From Elysia marginata (taxonomy: Eukaryota; Mollusca; Gastropoda; Plakobranchidae), in assembly GCA_019649035.1 (NCBI GenBank), contig BMAT01007879.1, forward strand, positions 2,344 to 32,118: a stretch of DNA of 29,775 bases, given 5' to 3'. Positions 20,104 to 29,775 of this stretch are shown here, piece by piece; positions within the stretch are counted from its first letter, which is position 1; each line of letters opens with the position of its first letter. The notes beneath the pieces were generated by a model that did not search any database, had not been told where the DNA came from, and saw only the letters and a program-made list of their open reading frames with translations. The position numbers and the translations under genes were made by a program.

Positions 20104-20559
20104 ACAATTAAAAACAGAAATAATAATGATCAAATAAATGTGAATGAAAGTTGAAGATGAAGGAATGATGGTGATAAGGATGCTGTAGGTGAAGATAAGG
20201 GTATTAATAGTGGCATCGATAATTGTTTTATCAATTTTACGAGTAATGTGACACTAGACACCCTCCCTCCTCCGGTTAAAGATGTTTTCGAGTGCAATGA
20301 AACAAAATTTTTTAACGTGAAGGTCCTTAGCAAAATATTCCTAAGGTCAAATACATAAATTTGGGATGCTGGGTAGCGTGAGAAAAATTATAGGTGATAA
20401 GTGGTCCCAAGATATACGAGTATAGAGTTGAATTGAAAATTTTAGGCCATGAATATATTGGAGTGATATAGACAGAAACAAAGGCTATAAATCTTCGATA
20501 CCATGGTTTTTATAGCGATATATCATGGTAATGGATACAGGTTTGAACAAATAGAAATA
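20104..20559. other. AT-rich spacer between microsatellites, no gene seen
   Basis: No coding or structural signal beyond short purine-rich stretches. Confidence 0.4.
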
Positions 20560-20566
20560 GAGCGAG

Positions 20567-20601
<35 letters not shown>

Positions 20602-20822
20602 GAGAGAGTGAGACGAGTAGTTGAGTAAAGATATTGATCCCTAAATACACCTAATGAAGAAAATAGGCTCATAGGACAACTTAAATAGCATATTTTAATA
20701 CAAACTCACCTGTCACAAAGAGAGAGGGAGAGCGAGAGAGAGAGAGTGAGAAGAGTAGTTGAGTGAAGATATTGATCCCTAAATACACCTAAATAACATA
20801 TTCTAATACAAACTCACCTGTC

Positions 20823-20905
<83 letters not shown>

Positions 20906-21120
20906 GACAGACAAACAGACAGACAGACTAACAGACATAGGTGATTAAAGAAATTGATCCCTAAAATACACCAAATGAAACAAGAGAGAGAAAGAGAGAG
21001 AGAGAGAGACAGAGAGAGAGACAGACAGACAGACAGAGACAGACAGAGACAGACAGACTAATAGACATAGGTAATTAAAGAAATTGATCCCTAAAATACA
21101 CCAAATGAAACAAGAGAAAG
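20560..21120 (+). repeat. Four-copy compound repeat: unique-type unit spaced by GA/GACA microsatellites
   Basis: A unit containing ATTGATCCCTAAA is found four times (GATCC at 20636, 20774, 20956 and 21086). Copies 1 and 2 share TAATACAAACTCACCTGTC at the 3' side; copy 2 lacks about 27 bp present in copy 1. Copies 3 and 4 are nearly identical over about 50 bp. The units are separated by GA runs (about 20560-20600, 20719-20745, 20824-20880, 20983-21018) and GACA runs (about 20880-20938, 21020-21060). The layout suggests expansion by unequal exchange or slippage anchored in the microsatellites. Confidence 0.8.
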
Positions 21121-21192
21121 ACACATATAAGCCTGGAATAAGTAATGCAGACAAACACACACGCGCGTTTCATTAAAAAAGATATATATATA

Positions 21193-21437
21193 TCTGAGTA
21201 TCTCGGTAAAAAGATAGTATCTCTGTACATCTCAGTACATATCGGTAGAAAAGATGCACATCTTCGTAAATAAATACACCTCCATACATCTCGGTAAAAA
21301 AATAAAAACTTATCTCGACAATTCTCGTTACAAACTTACACCTCGTTACATCTCGGTACAAAATCGACACATCTTGGTAGTTTTTGGTTCAAATCTCAGT
21401 ACTTCTCGGTACGTTTTGATAGATCTTGGTAAAAAGG
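21193..21437 (+). repeat. Degenerate array of a CATCTCGGTA-like word
   Basis: About a dozen variants of (C/T)ATCTCGGTA(A/C), such as TATCTCTGTAC, CATCTCAGTAC, CATCTTCGTAA, CATCTCGGTAA, CATCTTGGTAG and GATCTTGGTAA, occur in one orientation at irregular 10-25-bp spacing. On the opposite strand this gives recurring Tyr-Arg-Asp codons. No flanking gene explains it. It starts just after a TA dinucleotide run (21181-21193). Confidence 0.6.
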
Positions 21438-24400
21438 TACCCTAAAAATTGCTTTCTTTATAGAAACAAAAATCTAGCCAGGTAAAATTACAAATTTCAT
21501 CATTCATTATAACATAATGGTTTTTTTTTGCTCATCATGAAACAAGATAGTTTTCAAAATCTTGTTTTATTTAAAATGTTAATCAGCATACGTTTCTGAT
21601 AATGAAGTAGAAACAGCCAGTAAAAAAATTAAGAAAAATCTGCTTTATTGTGGTAGTGTTAGGGAGCATTCGCATATTGTGTCATCAGCTAGGGGGAGGG
21701 GGAGGTCTTCAGAATGTTGCCGTATATTTTCTTTTCTTCTTCTATTATAAACTATAAATATTTGAGGACGTAGTGGAGAGGAGGGGGGTGTTCAAAAGCG
21801 TAAAATTTTTAGTGGTATAACATGCAAATGCCCCTTCAATGGCTTCATGTCACATTCGAGTAAAGCGCGATTAAATTCTAGGAACTGGTTTTTCATTATC
21901 AATTTAATAAATAGCAGGTATTCCAGAGAAAGCTTGTGAACTAAGTACAAACTTGTTAACTTTTTAACCTTCTTCATCGTTCATGCATCACTGCAGCTCA
22001 TAGTTGTGGACTTGATAATCTATTCCAATGTCATATTTATTCGTTAGCTCATTCGATATAATAGGATGATGGGTTTGAGGGTAAGAGGTACAAATAATTT
22101 ATTTCTCTTACTCTTAGCAACTGGCTGGTAAAAGCTCTATAGAATACCTGTGCCGCGATATTTTTCAAAGAATTTTAAGATAATTTTCAGTTATCGATAG
22201 AACAATCGAGGAACGACTTGATATATAATGTTGATAGAGAGTCCGTTCATAATCATATTGATCGCCTTTTGAGAAAAGTCTCAGAATTCATTTTGACATG
22301 GTAAGTTGACGCTGACAATTATTTTAATAGAAAATATTTTGTAAAAAAAATTAATATCACTTAGGTCTTCTTCTGCATGTGCAATTAAAACGACTTAAAT
22401 ATAATTCATGTTAACATTTCAGCATTTTGTTTTGATGAGTTTTGTCCCATTTTATTTTGTCCTGGGTTGGTTAGTTTTGGTAATATTTCTTCCAGATACT
22501 CAGGATACGGTTGGTATTTATAAAGTGTTTCGTCATAGTGCATTCCTGCTAAAGATCTTTCAGCTAGTTTTAAAGTTTACCAGTCTATGAAAGCATATAA
22601 GTAAGTACTTTTATTATTTAGTAAGATGTTTGTCATTTAACTTAGTCCTGCTTATTTAGTCAGTTCTCTTTCAATCAAATTTGTTGGGACATATATTTTA
22701 ATTTCTGACCTATGGTTCCTGATAGCAAGGTGAATTCTTTGAATGATGCATTTTATTTAAAAAATTTAAGTCATATTCTAGCGGCTGGAATCTTGGAAAT
22801 TGCTTGCCCATTATACTAAGCTTGTTCAAAACCTTGTAGACTATAATACTGTTTAAAAATGTTAGAAATTGAAACGTTGAAAAAAGGCTGGCTATCATGA
22901 AGAGTCTATTTCCATTCTTTGTTTTAAATTTCAGCTTCTAAGTCTAAGATGATAGCAGTATAAGTACAACCTACTCGCTACATGAATACGGTTAGAACTG
23001 GTAGGTATAACTTTTCTTAGGATTCTGTTATTTTCAACATGAATCTATTTATCGTTGCATTCATTCTAATTTGGTAGACACTGATTAAGTTTTTAGGTAC
23101 CGTCCATTTGGCCATGGCAAAATTACGAAAATAGGGACAATTTTAGCACATCTGATGTTATTATAACTTCTGGTCTGTCAAACTGAGCCCATTTATAAAT
23201 TAGATCAAATTCTAGATCAATAAGTGTTTCCTGTTTTCCAACTTTCTTGCTTTCACGCCGTCGAGGCCCATTGGATGGGATCACATCTACAAAGAAGCAG
23301 CCATATCAAAATGGGGCCATTTCTTCACAAATTTGAACATAGTAGCCAAGATTTCATTTATAAAAGTATATTTTGGTATAGATTTAACTTTTCAATTAAA
23401 AGATATATTGTTTGCTTTATATGTGAGTACTAATATTATTACATAATTAGATGACTGGTCGAAGAGCACAACCATCTCGCCGTTGGCATTAACTATATCA
23501 ACTGCAAATGCAAACCATGAAAAATGACCAATGACCTTGACTTCGAGAAAGGTTTCTTAGTCTCATGCACTATACCGTAGAATAGACACCATTTCGAAAG
23601 GAAAAAAAATTACGATAAGCTAAATCAATAAAAAAAAACTTGGCATAGTTTGATATAATTATGTTAACCATAATTATTTTCAGACTTCTATACAGCCCTT
23701 GTATTAAAGCAGATTGCAGTAGGCCGATAGCAAAAAAGATAACGAAGAAAACCACATTATTGAGCTGATATATTTCTTGGTTTCAATATTCATATTTTCA
23801 GTTGTGCTGAAGACACCATTAGCGTTGAACTTAGTTGATGGTAAATATCAGATACGACAAAGTAAAGCCTAACTTTAGAAGTACTCATAATATATTAGAA
23901 AAAAATTTCTGCGATGTTTTTTTTTGTGTCTTTAAAGATGCTCTGAAGTGTGATCTCTATTTTAATAAAATATGCAGGAAACTACATATTCAAACTCATT
24001 ATTATTGGTAGTTTAATTTTTGATAAACTTTTTATATTTAAGCCACATTGTATCGGCATGAGAAAGAGTTAATAAACGTAATATTACAGTTCTTGTAAGG
24101 ACTTCTTTTTTGTTTGATTAATGTTGATTTTTTTTGCTGTCGTTTTATTGTTTAATGTAATCTCACATACCTTGTAGTAAGTTCTCAAATCGTGCTAGTT
24201 TGTATACTTCAATAATTAGATAAAACACGAGGGATAGCAGACAGACTTGTCTAGTTTTCTTTACACTTGAGAACATGAAAAAGTACCACGAAAATCTCTA
24301 TAATGAACCAAAGGAAACAATGTGAAAAAGTTGTAGTTCTTTAATTTTTTTCAACGTTTTTTTTAAGGAACCTTGGGGATTTCGGACACATGAATACCAC

Positions 24401-25196
24401 GTTACTTTCCTAGCTGCTTAGGTAAAAATGTCAAGGCTTTACAGTTTTGCTTTATTTGAGTGCATCTATTACACCACGAAAGGTATCATACAATTATCAC
24501 CTGGTTTGCTATAATAAAGCTGACGAAAGGACGAAAAAGTAAATTAATTTTTACTTCTTTAACCAACTTTTTATACTTTATTTTCATATTCCTTTACGTC
24601 ACATGTGTTTAACATAAAAACATGGACCTTCTTTTGATAGAAAATTTTCATTTTAAAGGTACAAACTATTTGTTTTTCCTTGTAGTCTACACTACTGGGA
24701 AGAATGTGTTCAAGCGCTATATTGTATTGTGTTTGCGCAATGTATAGACTTTCTATAAACGGAAGAGGCATCGAAGCTAAATCTATCAAACAATACAGAT
24801 TTATTAAAGAAAACTATTAGATTTATCAAAAGTATGCCTTATAAAGTATTGATAGTCCATAAGTTGCATGCATCAGGGTGTAAGTTTCTTTGCTGACTAC
24901 AACTGAATGCAGAGGAACCGACCCCCACCCCCACCCCACATACACCGACCGCTGAATTATTTGTACTTTGTTCAGCCACATGACTTTCTGAAAGTTTTAA
25001 TATTTTACAAAGGCCTAATCGACTCAACATCAGATTCTGTAACGTTTAGCACCAGATTGAAAAGTTTACAGCTTGAAACAAATTTGAACAGTAGAGGTCA
25101 AATATTATCAGCATGCATTCATATCTATTTCCTGAATTGCTAACGTTAGTAAGCTGATGTCTATCAACTGACCTATTAAGGTTAGTAGCCTACGCG
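21438..25196. other. Long AT-rich region, no gene seen
   Basis: Both strands were read. The open frames here (for example at 22408, 22710, 23224, 23570 and 24571) are short, AT-driven and without recognisable domains. A purine-rich GGGGGAGGGGGAGG patch lies near 21690, and a CCCCCACCCCCACCCC patch near 24922. Confidence 0.4.
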
Positions 25197-25247
25197 TTTT
25201 TTTTTTGTTTTTGTTTTTGTTTTTTTTTTTTTTTTGGGGGGGGGGGG
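25197..25247 (-). repeat. Poly-T/poly-G tract (poly-A with a C-run on the minus strand)
   Basis: T-rich sequence with TTTTTG interruptions (25197-25235) is followed by 12 consecutive G (25236-25247). On the minus strand it reads as a C-run followed by A-rich sequence, which could be the tail of an old retroposon inserted in minus orientation. No element body was recognised next to it. Confidence 0.6.
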
Positions 25248-25752
25248 CTTTTAAATACCAACTTTCTAAATAGAATAGAGCAGGCTGCCACTTGATACTT
25301 AAAACTCGGACGGATAATCTAGATTGCAAATTTCATTCACAGCACTTTGCACATCTCAAGGTCCTTAAAATTATATTATTCATAATATGCCTTCTTCTAA
25401 TAAAGCCTTCCTGTATAAATCTAGACTTAGTTCGAGCTACTTTATATTGCTGGGTAGGAGGATCCTCATTTAGTGAATATGGTTTTACAAAATCATACAC
25501 CTTGCTTGAATTCAAATAAGAATAATTACTGTTTTACTGTAATTGATCTATAAATACAAGCTGTTTGTTTTCATGTTATTTGTTTCTGTCCAAATAGCCA
25601 TAAAATGGGACACAAGAAATTTCGTGCATAGTCAATTACTTATTTGGCAATCCTATGGACTTTATAGTTTTAAAGCTTAAAACTTTCTTTTCTACGTCGC
25701 TTATTGTATAGAAATATACTGGTCGTAAGTAAGAAAAAGCTGACGCCGAAAT
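25248..25752. other. AT-rich sequence 3' of the receptor pseudogene, no gene seen
   Basis: Short frames on both strands are not supported. No AATAAA was recognised on the minus strand at a position matching the intact receptor gene. Confidence 0.35.
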
Positions 25753-26868
25753 CTATGCAGAATATCTGTAGAATAAACGGAGGAAGGTTTCTCTCTACCT
25801 TGAGTTGAAGTAATAGTGAACTAAGATGTTGATGGACGCGTTTATATAAGTGCATGTGAGAGCAAGTTGAATAGTAGATCCAAACATATATGTTTTCTTT
25901 CTTCCAAGCGCAAACTCTGGATCGAAAAGACGAACCGTAGAATGAAGTTGTAAGGGAAATTGAGAAAAAATGAATATGGCACAGATCAGTGTGACAGATT
26001 GAATAACCTGTACATCTTTTGGTGACAACTTTTGTGAAATTTTCTTCTGTTGATTGAACTCTTTCATAGTTTTCAGAATATCATGCTGATGGATGGAGTC
26101 GTCTTTAACGGAGTATAAGGTCTTCTGTTTGCCTGTCGGTCCTTGAGCCGCAGTCTGCGATGCTAAAGATTGTCGAAATTTTAAAGCTGTCCGGAGATTT
26201 GTTACCAGGACTATTACACAAGCAAGAGCAATGGTGTATGCCACCCAGGTTACAACGTTTCTATTGACTATATCAGTGGCGGTGAAGATTTCTCTAAAGT
26301 TGGGTGATACTTGAATAGACAACCACGTAGAATTGGATTCAGGTTTGGGCATCCAGGCGATGCGAAAAACAGTCATAACAGGAACTCTCAAACTTATCGC
26401 TGCGACGAACAATACGGCGAGTATTATTAAAGTCCTGGTTATAGTAAACATTGACTTAAACAGCAAAAGCTTAGCCACACAGGCGCATCTCACTAGTCCG
26501 AGGAACACCGATGTGAAACAGGAAAAGTCGTAGAAGATTTGACAATACCAGTGGAATGCTACTTCCAATACCATGCTGTGAAAAAGCCAGTCGTGGTTAG
26601 GCCAGTGATGCTCCACAAATCACTTAGCAATTGCCGGGCTGGCGAGTATCAAGTTGATGAGATCAGATAGGGAAAGGAACAATTACAGAGACACTGTAAC
26701 ATTGTCTCTGAAGCCTATCTTTAAAAACACCATTATATTAATTGCGTTTGAGATGGTACCGAAGAGTAAGATGCAGACTCATATATCGTATATAAACAAC
26801 CTCATAATTTGGAATTCTTTGACGAAAACAAAAGACTCTTGTCCAAGGGTATCCGTCACGTTATCCAT
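25753..26868 (-). pseudogene. Tandem paralogue of the 13603-14721 receptor, four in-frame stops
   Basis: Read from an ATG at 26868 with a strong start context (A at -3, G at +4), this copy aligns end to end with the intact receptor, at about two-thirds identity by eye. It is interrupted by TGA at codon 30 (26781-26779, Trp in the paralogue), TAA at codon 62 (26685-26683, an inserted codon), TGA at codon 83 (26622-26620, Trp in the paralogue) and TAG at codon 358 (25797-25795, Tyr in the paralogue). After the last stop the frame still encodes an RETF-type tail to the natural TAG at 25755-25753. The other indels are single-codon, so no frameshift exists. TM3 keeps the RCACVA motif, but the Pro of VxxPL is Leu. 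The stretch from 26616 to 25798 is open for 273 codons. It could not make a full receptor without readthrough of four stops. Duplication and later decay inside a receptor cluster is the simplest explanation. Confidence 0.88.
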
Positions 26869-26951
26869 GATAACAGCGTAGTAGAAATTACACTAATGCA
26901 ACTTTGCTTACTGCATGCAATGAAGATTAAATTTTTTTCAGTGATATTGCC

Positions 26952-26972
26952 CTGAAAATATAAAAGAAATTT
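26952..26972 (-). other. 3' splice acceptor upstream of the receptor pseudogene
   Basis: On the minus strand, TTTCTTTTATATTTTCAG|GGCA places an exon start at 26951, 83 nt before the ATG. The intact paralogue has its acceptor 87 nt before its ATG. A candidate donor, TTTGG|GTAAGTGC, lies at 27350-27343. The shared layout argues that the duplicate came from genomic DNA and not from a spliced RNA. Confidence 0.45.
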
Positions 26973-29302
26973 GAGTCATGTAAATCCGTTGAGTTCAGTG
27001 TACCTAAACAAGCATTCATTTAAAAAATTTTTTAGCCTACTTTAGTTTTGGCACTGAAATAGTTATTGCACAAACTTGTTTTATTACGAGCCTTAATTTT
27101 CCAGCACTTTGGTCTCACTTTACACAAAAGAGTAAATATCTTTCGGTAGCCATGAAGCTGGAGATTCATTGATGAGGAAAATTTAGACATACTATGTTTT
27201 CTAGATTATAGTTAATCGCTTTTCAAAGCTTTCAATGAAAATATAAGACTGTCTCTTCGAAAAGACACAGTCTACATAAACACAACAACCTCCATACCAG
27301 CGGTTTATGATGATAAATGAAGAAACAATGCCACTACCAGAAGCACTTACCCAAAGCTAAACAAATAAAAAGTTGGAAATACTTTACTGCGGCATTTTTC
27401 CATGGCTGCTCTAATTACGAAAGTTGATCATGAAACCTCTTACACATAAAAATACGTTTTATACAAAGTCACCACGCAGATCGACTCACTTATTTCACCC
27501 TTCTTTTGGTCTTAAAAGACCTTAAAAAATAAAGCTTCATTGGTTGGACCTTCAACTAATATTCAGCAGTTCGTCCCCATATTGCCTTCATTTTAAGTTC
27601 TCTCTTTAATGATAGCAAGAGAAAAAATGTTTAATGGGACTAAGTCAGTTGAAAGTGCTGGATGCTGTAGAATTTAAAACCTACATTGGTCTGTAGGAGC
27701 CATTGAAACTACCGCTCGGTGAGGCGGTGCTTTGTCTCGCCAAAAACCATTTTCCTGAGTTGTACAAAAGTTTCTTTTGAGAGCTTATTCTTAAAACTTT
27801 TAAGAACACCCAAGTAGTATTCACTATCTATTATAATCATGACTCTCTTGAAAGTAGCAACACAAAAGGACAAGTTCAACACCCCAAAACACAATCTACA
27901 TGACTTTTAATGCTGAGTTATTCACTGGTGCCTTTTTTAGGGATGACTAAGATGGGGTTTTCCATTGTTTAGGTTGAGATTTTATCTTAGAGTCATATTT
28001 GTAGAGCCAATTTCTACCTAAGCTATAAATCAATCGAAAAATTGTTGTTTTCTTTTGTAAAATCTAGAAATAGCGCTTTCTTGAATATTACAATAAAAAA
28101 TCGTGGGAGCTATCTAGCTGAGACTTTTGCTATGCTCAAATCATTTTGCAAGGCAGTCCAAACAAAAGCATAAGACATGTTAGTTTCTTAACAATGTCTC
28201 TTATTGTAATCTTTCGATGAGAGAAAACTTTCCTTCTTCAAAAAATTCTGTTCTTTTTGTGACCCGGTTTGATTAGATGATTAGATAACTGCCTTTGTTA
28301 GTTCACACTGTCATGCGATACGATACAATAAAAATTAAAGAATATCCACTTCTTTTAACATATGTTTGTTTAGGCATCTTTTGCTACTATTTTACGTTTT
28401 AACGGGTAGGCATGTTTGAGTAGAGTTAATAGAACATTACTAAACCCTCCGCTCCAAAGAGTCGCGAGGGAGAACTTCCCCATTCCCAGTCCATATTGGA
28501 CTGACGAGTGTCACCAGGGGGCAAAATTCTAAGCTCTGTCTCTCTTACGTGTGAGGGAAAACAATTTGGTAACAGCTAGCGCATCTCAATTTTCTACATT
28601 GCACGGAGAGAAGACAGCAAAATTCCCTTCTTTGTTACATGGCAAGGTGTTTTTCTATTTTTTTTTAAAAATTTCTAGATGCTACAATAATATCTGTGAA
28701 ATTTTGAATTGAAGCCGAATTATCCTTCAGGTAATCGAGATTCAATTTGATCAACCTTCGTGTATACCGGCATTTACAAATATATAATTATGAGAATTTC
28801 ATTTTGGAAAAAAACAAGATAGCCCCCCCCCCCCACCTTTCATTGCTTTGTTTTAGAAAGTGACCTTGTCTTGAAGTAGAGATACAAAGCAATAGAGATA
28901 TGGTTCGAATTTTGGTTTGGGCTCTCCTAATTCGACGTTTTTTCACTCGATGATGTGTCAAATGAACACATGGCTAAAGGCAGTGTAGGACATAAACAGC
29001 ATGTTAAGGTACTCTCCTTCTTGGTAACGGCCTGTAAAAAAGTTGGCAACCTATGTAAATGACTTAATATATTTAGCGACATAGAATTGATTACTTTTAA
29101 ACAAACAAGAGGCTTATAATTGAGGAGCGTTAGAGCGCATAACTGAAAATGGCTGAAAGAAAATCAATAATTTTCTTATTTTTCATTTTATACCATTGCG
29201 TTGATCAATATGTGTAACTGAGTTTTGTACTTTTTAACAATAAAAAGTCATTAAAAAGTATACAAAAATGGGGAAAGTGGTGGCAGAGGTCCATAGAGTT
29301 GT
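26973..29302. other. AT-rich region, no convincing gene
   Basis: A 61-codon minus frame (27709-27894) is open but not recognised. A G+C-richer patch at about 28445-28560 contains TCACCAGGGGGCA (28511-28523), close to the CTCF core. A run of 12 C lies at 28823-28834. No other supported feature. Confidence 0.35.
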
Positions 29303-29420
29303 GAAGAAGAGAGAGAGGGAGAGAGAGGGGGAGGGAGAGAAAGAGAGAGAGAGGCAGAGAGAGAAAGAGGGAGAGAGAGAAAGAGAGAGACAAAGAGAGA
29401 GACAGAGAGAGAGAGAGAGT
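29303..29420 (+). repeat. GA-rich microsatellite
   Basis: This is an imperfect GA run of about 118 bp with GGG and CAG interruptions. The Ser/Leu-rich frames on the opposite strand are by-products. Confidence 0.9.
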
Positions 29421-29775
29421 TAATTGGGAAGCAGCCTAACATTACATTCCGCGAACGCCGAAAAAAAAAAAGAAGTTGTTTTGCTGCAGTTTGTCTACCC
29501 TTGGTATTTCTTAAGACAGATGGTAGATTTACAAGCGCTCTTCTCCAGGTTCACAAAACTCGCTAGAAAGTCTTATCAGGTCGATGAAAAGTTTGCCACC
29601 ACATCTATCTGGTTTCTCACGCAGACATGGCTTGCTGACATTGTGTCTACTGAACAAGTTTAACATACAACGGTATAATCAGCTGTTTGCCCGTTCAAAT
29701 ACCTCCATGTCACAAACACCAGAAATGATAATCGAGTAAACGAATACAACTCCTGATGCGAGACTTGTGAGTTCT
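29421..29775. other. Window end, no convincing gene
   Basis: A 79-codon + frame (29424-29663) starts inside low-complexity flank and shows no domain. Its middle part (LQALFSRFTKLARKSYQVDE) looks moderately protein-like, but there is nothing to anchor it. Confidence 0.3.

Noticed and set aside
19543..20154. Long Tyr-rich minus frame (196 codons) and Ile-rich plus frame
   Set aside because: Both are translations of AAT and AAG microsatellites; no unique protein sequence supports them.
27709..27894. 61-codon minus frame, checked as a possible Tc1/mariner or hAT fragment
   Set aside because: No catalytic or helix-turn-helix motif is seen, and no inverted ends flank it.
29205..29442. Two overlapping Ser/Leu-rich minus frames
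   Set aside because: They arise from the GA microsatellite at 29303-29420.

Overview
This is an AT-rich, intron-bearing eukaryotic (metazoan) window and most likely comes from a gastropod mollusc, probably a heterobranch sea slug or sea hare. The reasons are: a seven-transmembrane receptor that resembles, from memory, the chemosensory-receptor expansion of Aplysia and Elysia relatives; canonical GT-AG splice signals; abundant microsatellites; and many copies of the palindromes TAGGCCTA and TACATGTA. The species cannot be fixed from sequence alone. One 42-base assembly gap is present (18564-18605).

Layout. Positions 1-2086 hold a small CpG-rich patch with ETS- and NRF1-like motifs (about 490-660) and four diverged ~220-bp hairpin repeats (788-1540). 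Positions 2087-4920 (+) carry a gene of an unnamed metazoan family: two basic exons are intact and joined by a phase-matched intron, but everything 3' of them is broken by frameshifts and stops, although family-like motifs survive in three frames. Positions 5172-5930 (+) carry a broken OTU-like cysteine-protease relative that keeps its Cys and His motifs in the same frame, with a disrupted stretch between them. Positions 7283-8250 (+) hold a basic, helical C-terminal-like remnant that may belong to the same or a related gene. A ~270-bp foldback element (8865-9134) and a short minisatellite follow.

Positions 13603-14721 (-) encode the only convincingly intact protein, a 372-residue class A-like GPCR with an uninterrupted coding region and a probable 5'UTR intron. 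A tandem paralogue lies 12 kb away in the same orientation (25753-26868, -). It is a pseudogene with four in-frame stops but no frameshift, and its upstream splice acceptor sits at nearly the same distance from the ATG. The two copies therefore look like a local genomic duplication in a chemoreceptor cluster rather than retrocopies.

Positions 19600-21440 are a dense block of simple repeats: GATAA, AAT, AAG, GA and GACA runs, a four-copy unit spaced by GA/GACA runs, and a degenerate CATCTCGGTA-like array. Large tracts (9.4-11.9, 16.2-18.5, 21.5-25.1 and 27.0-29.3 kb) show no convincing genes.

Nothing here proves a new functional system. The best candidates for something undescribed are the paired broken genes at 2-8 kb, which may be remnants of one mobile or multi-gene unit with RNase-H-like and OTU-like parts, the foldback element, and the degenerate array at 21.2-21.4 kb.
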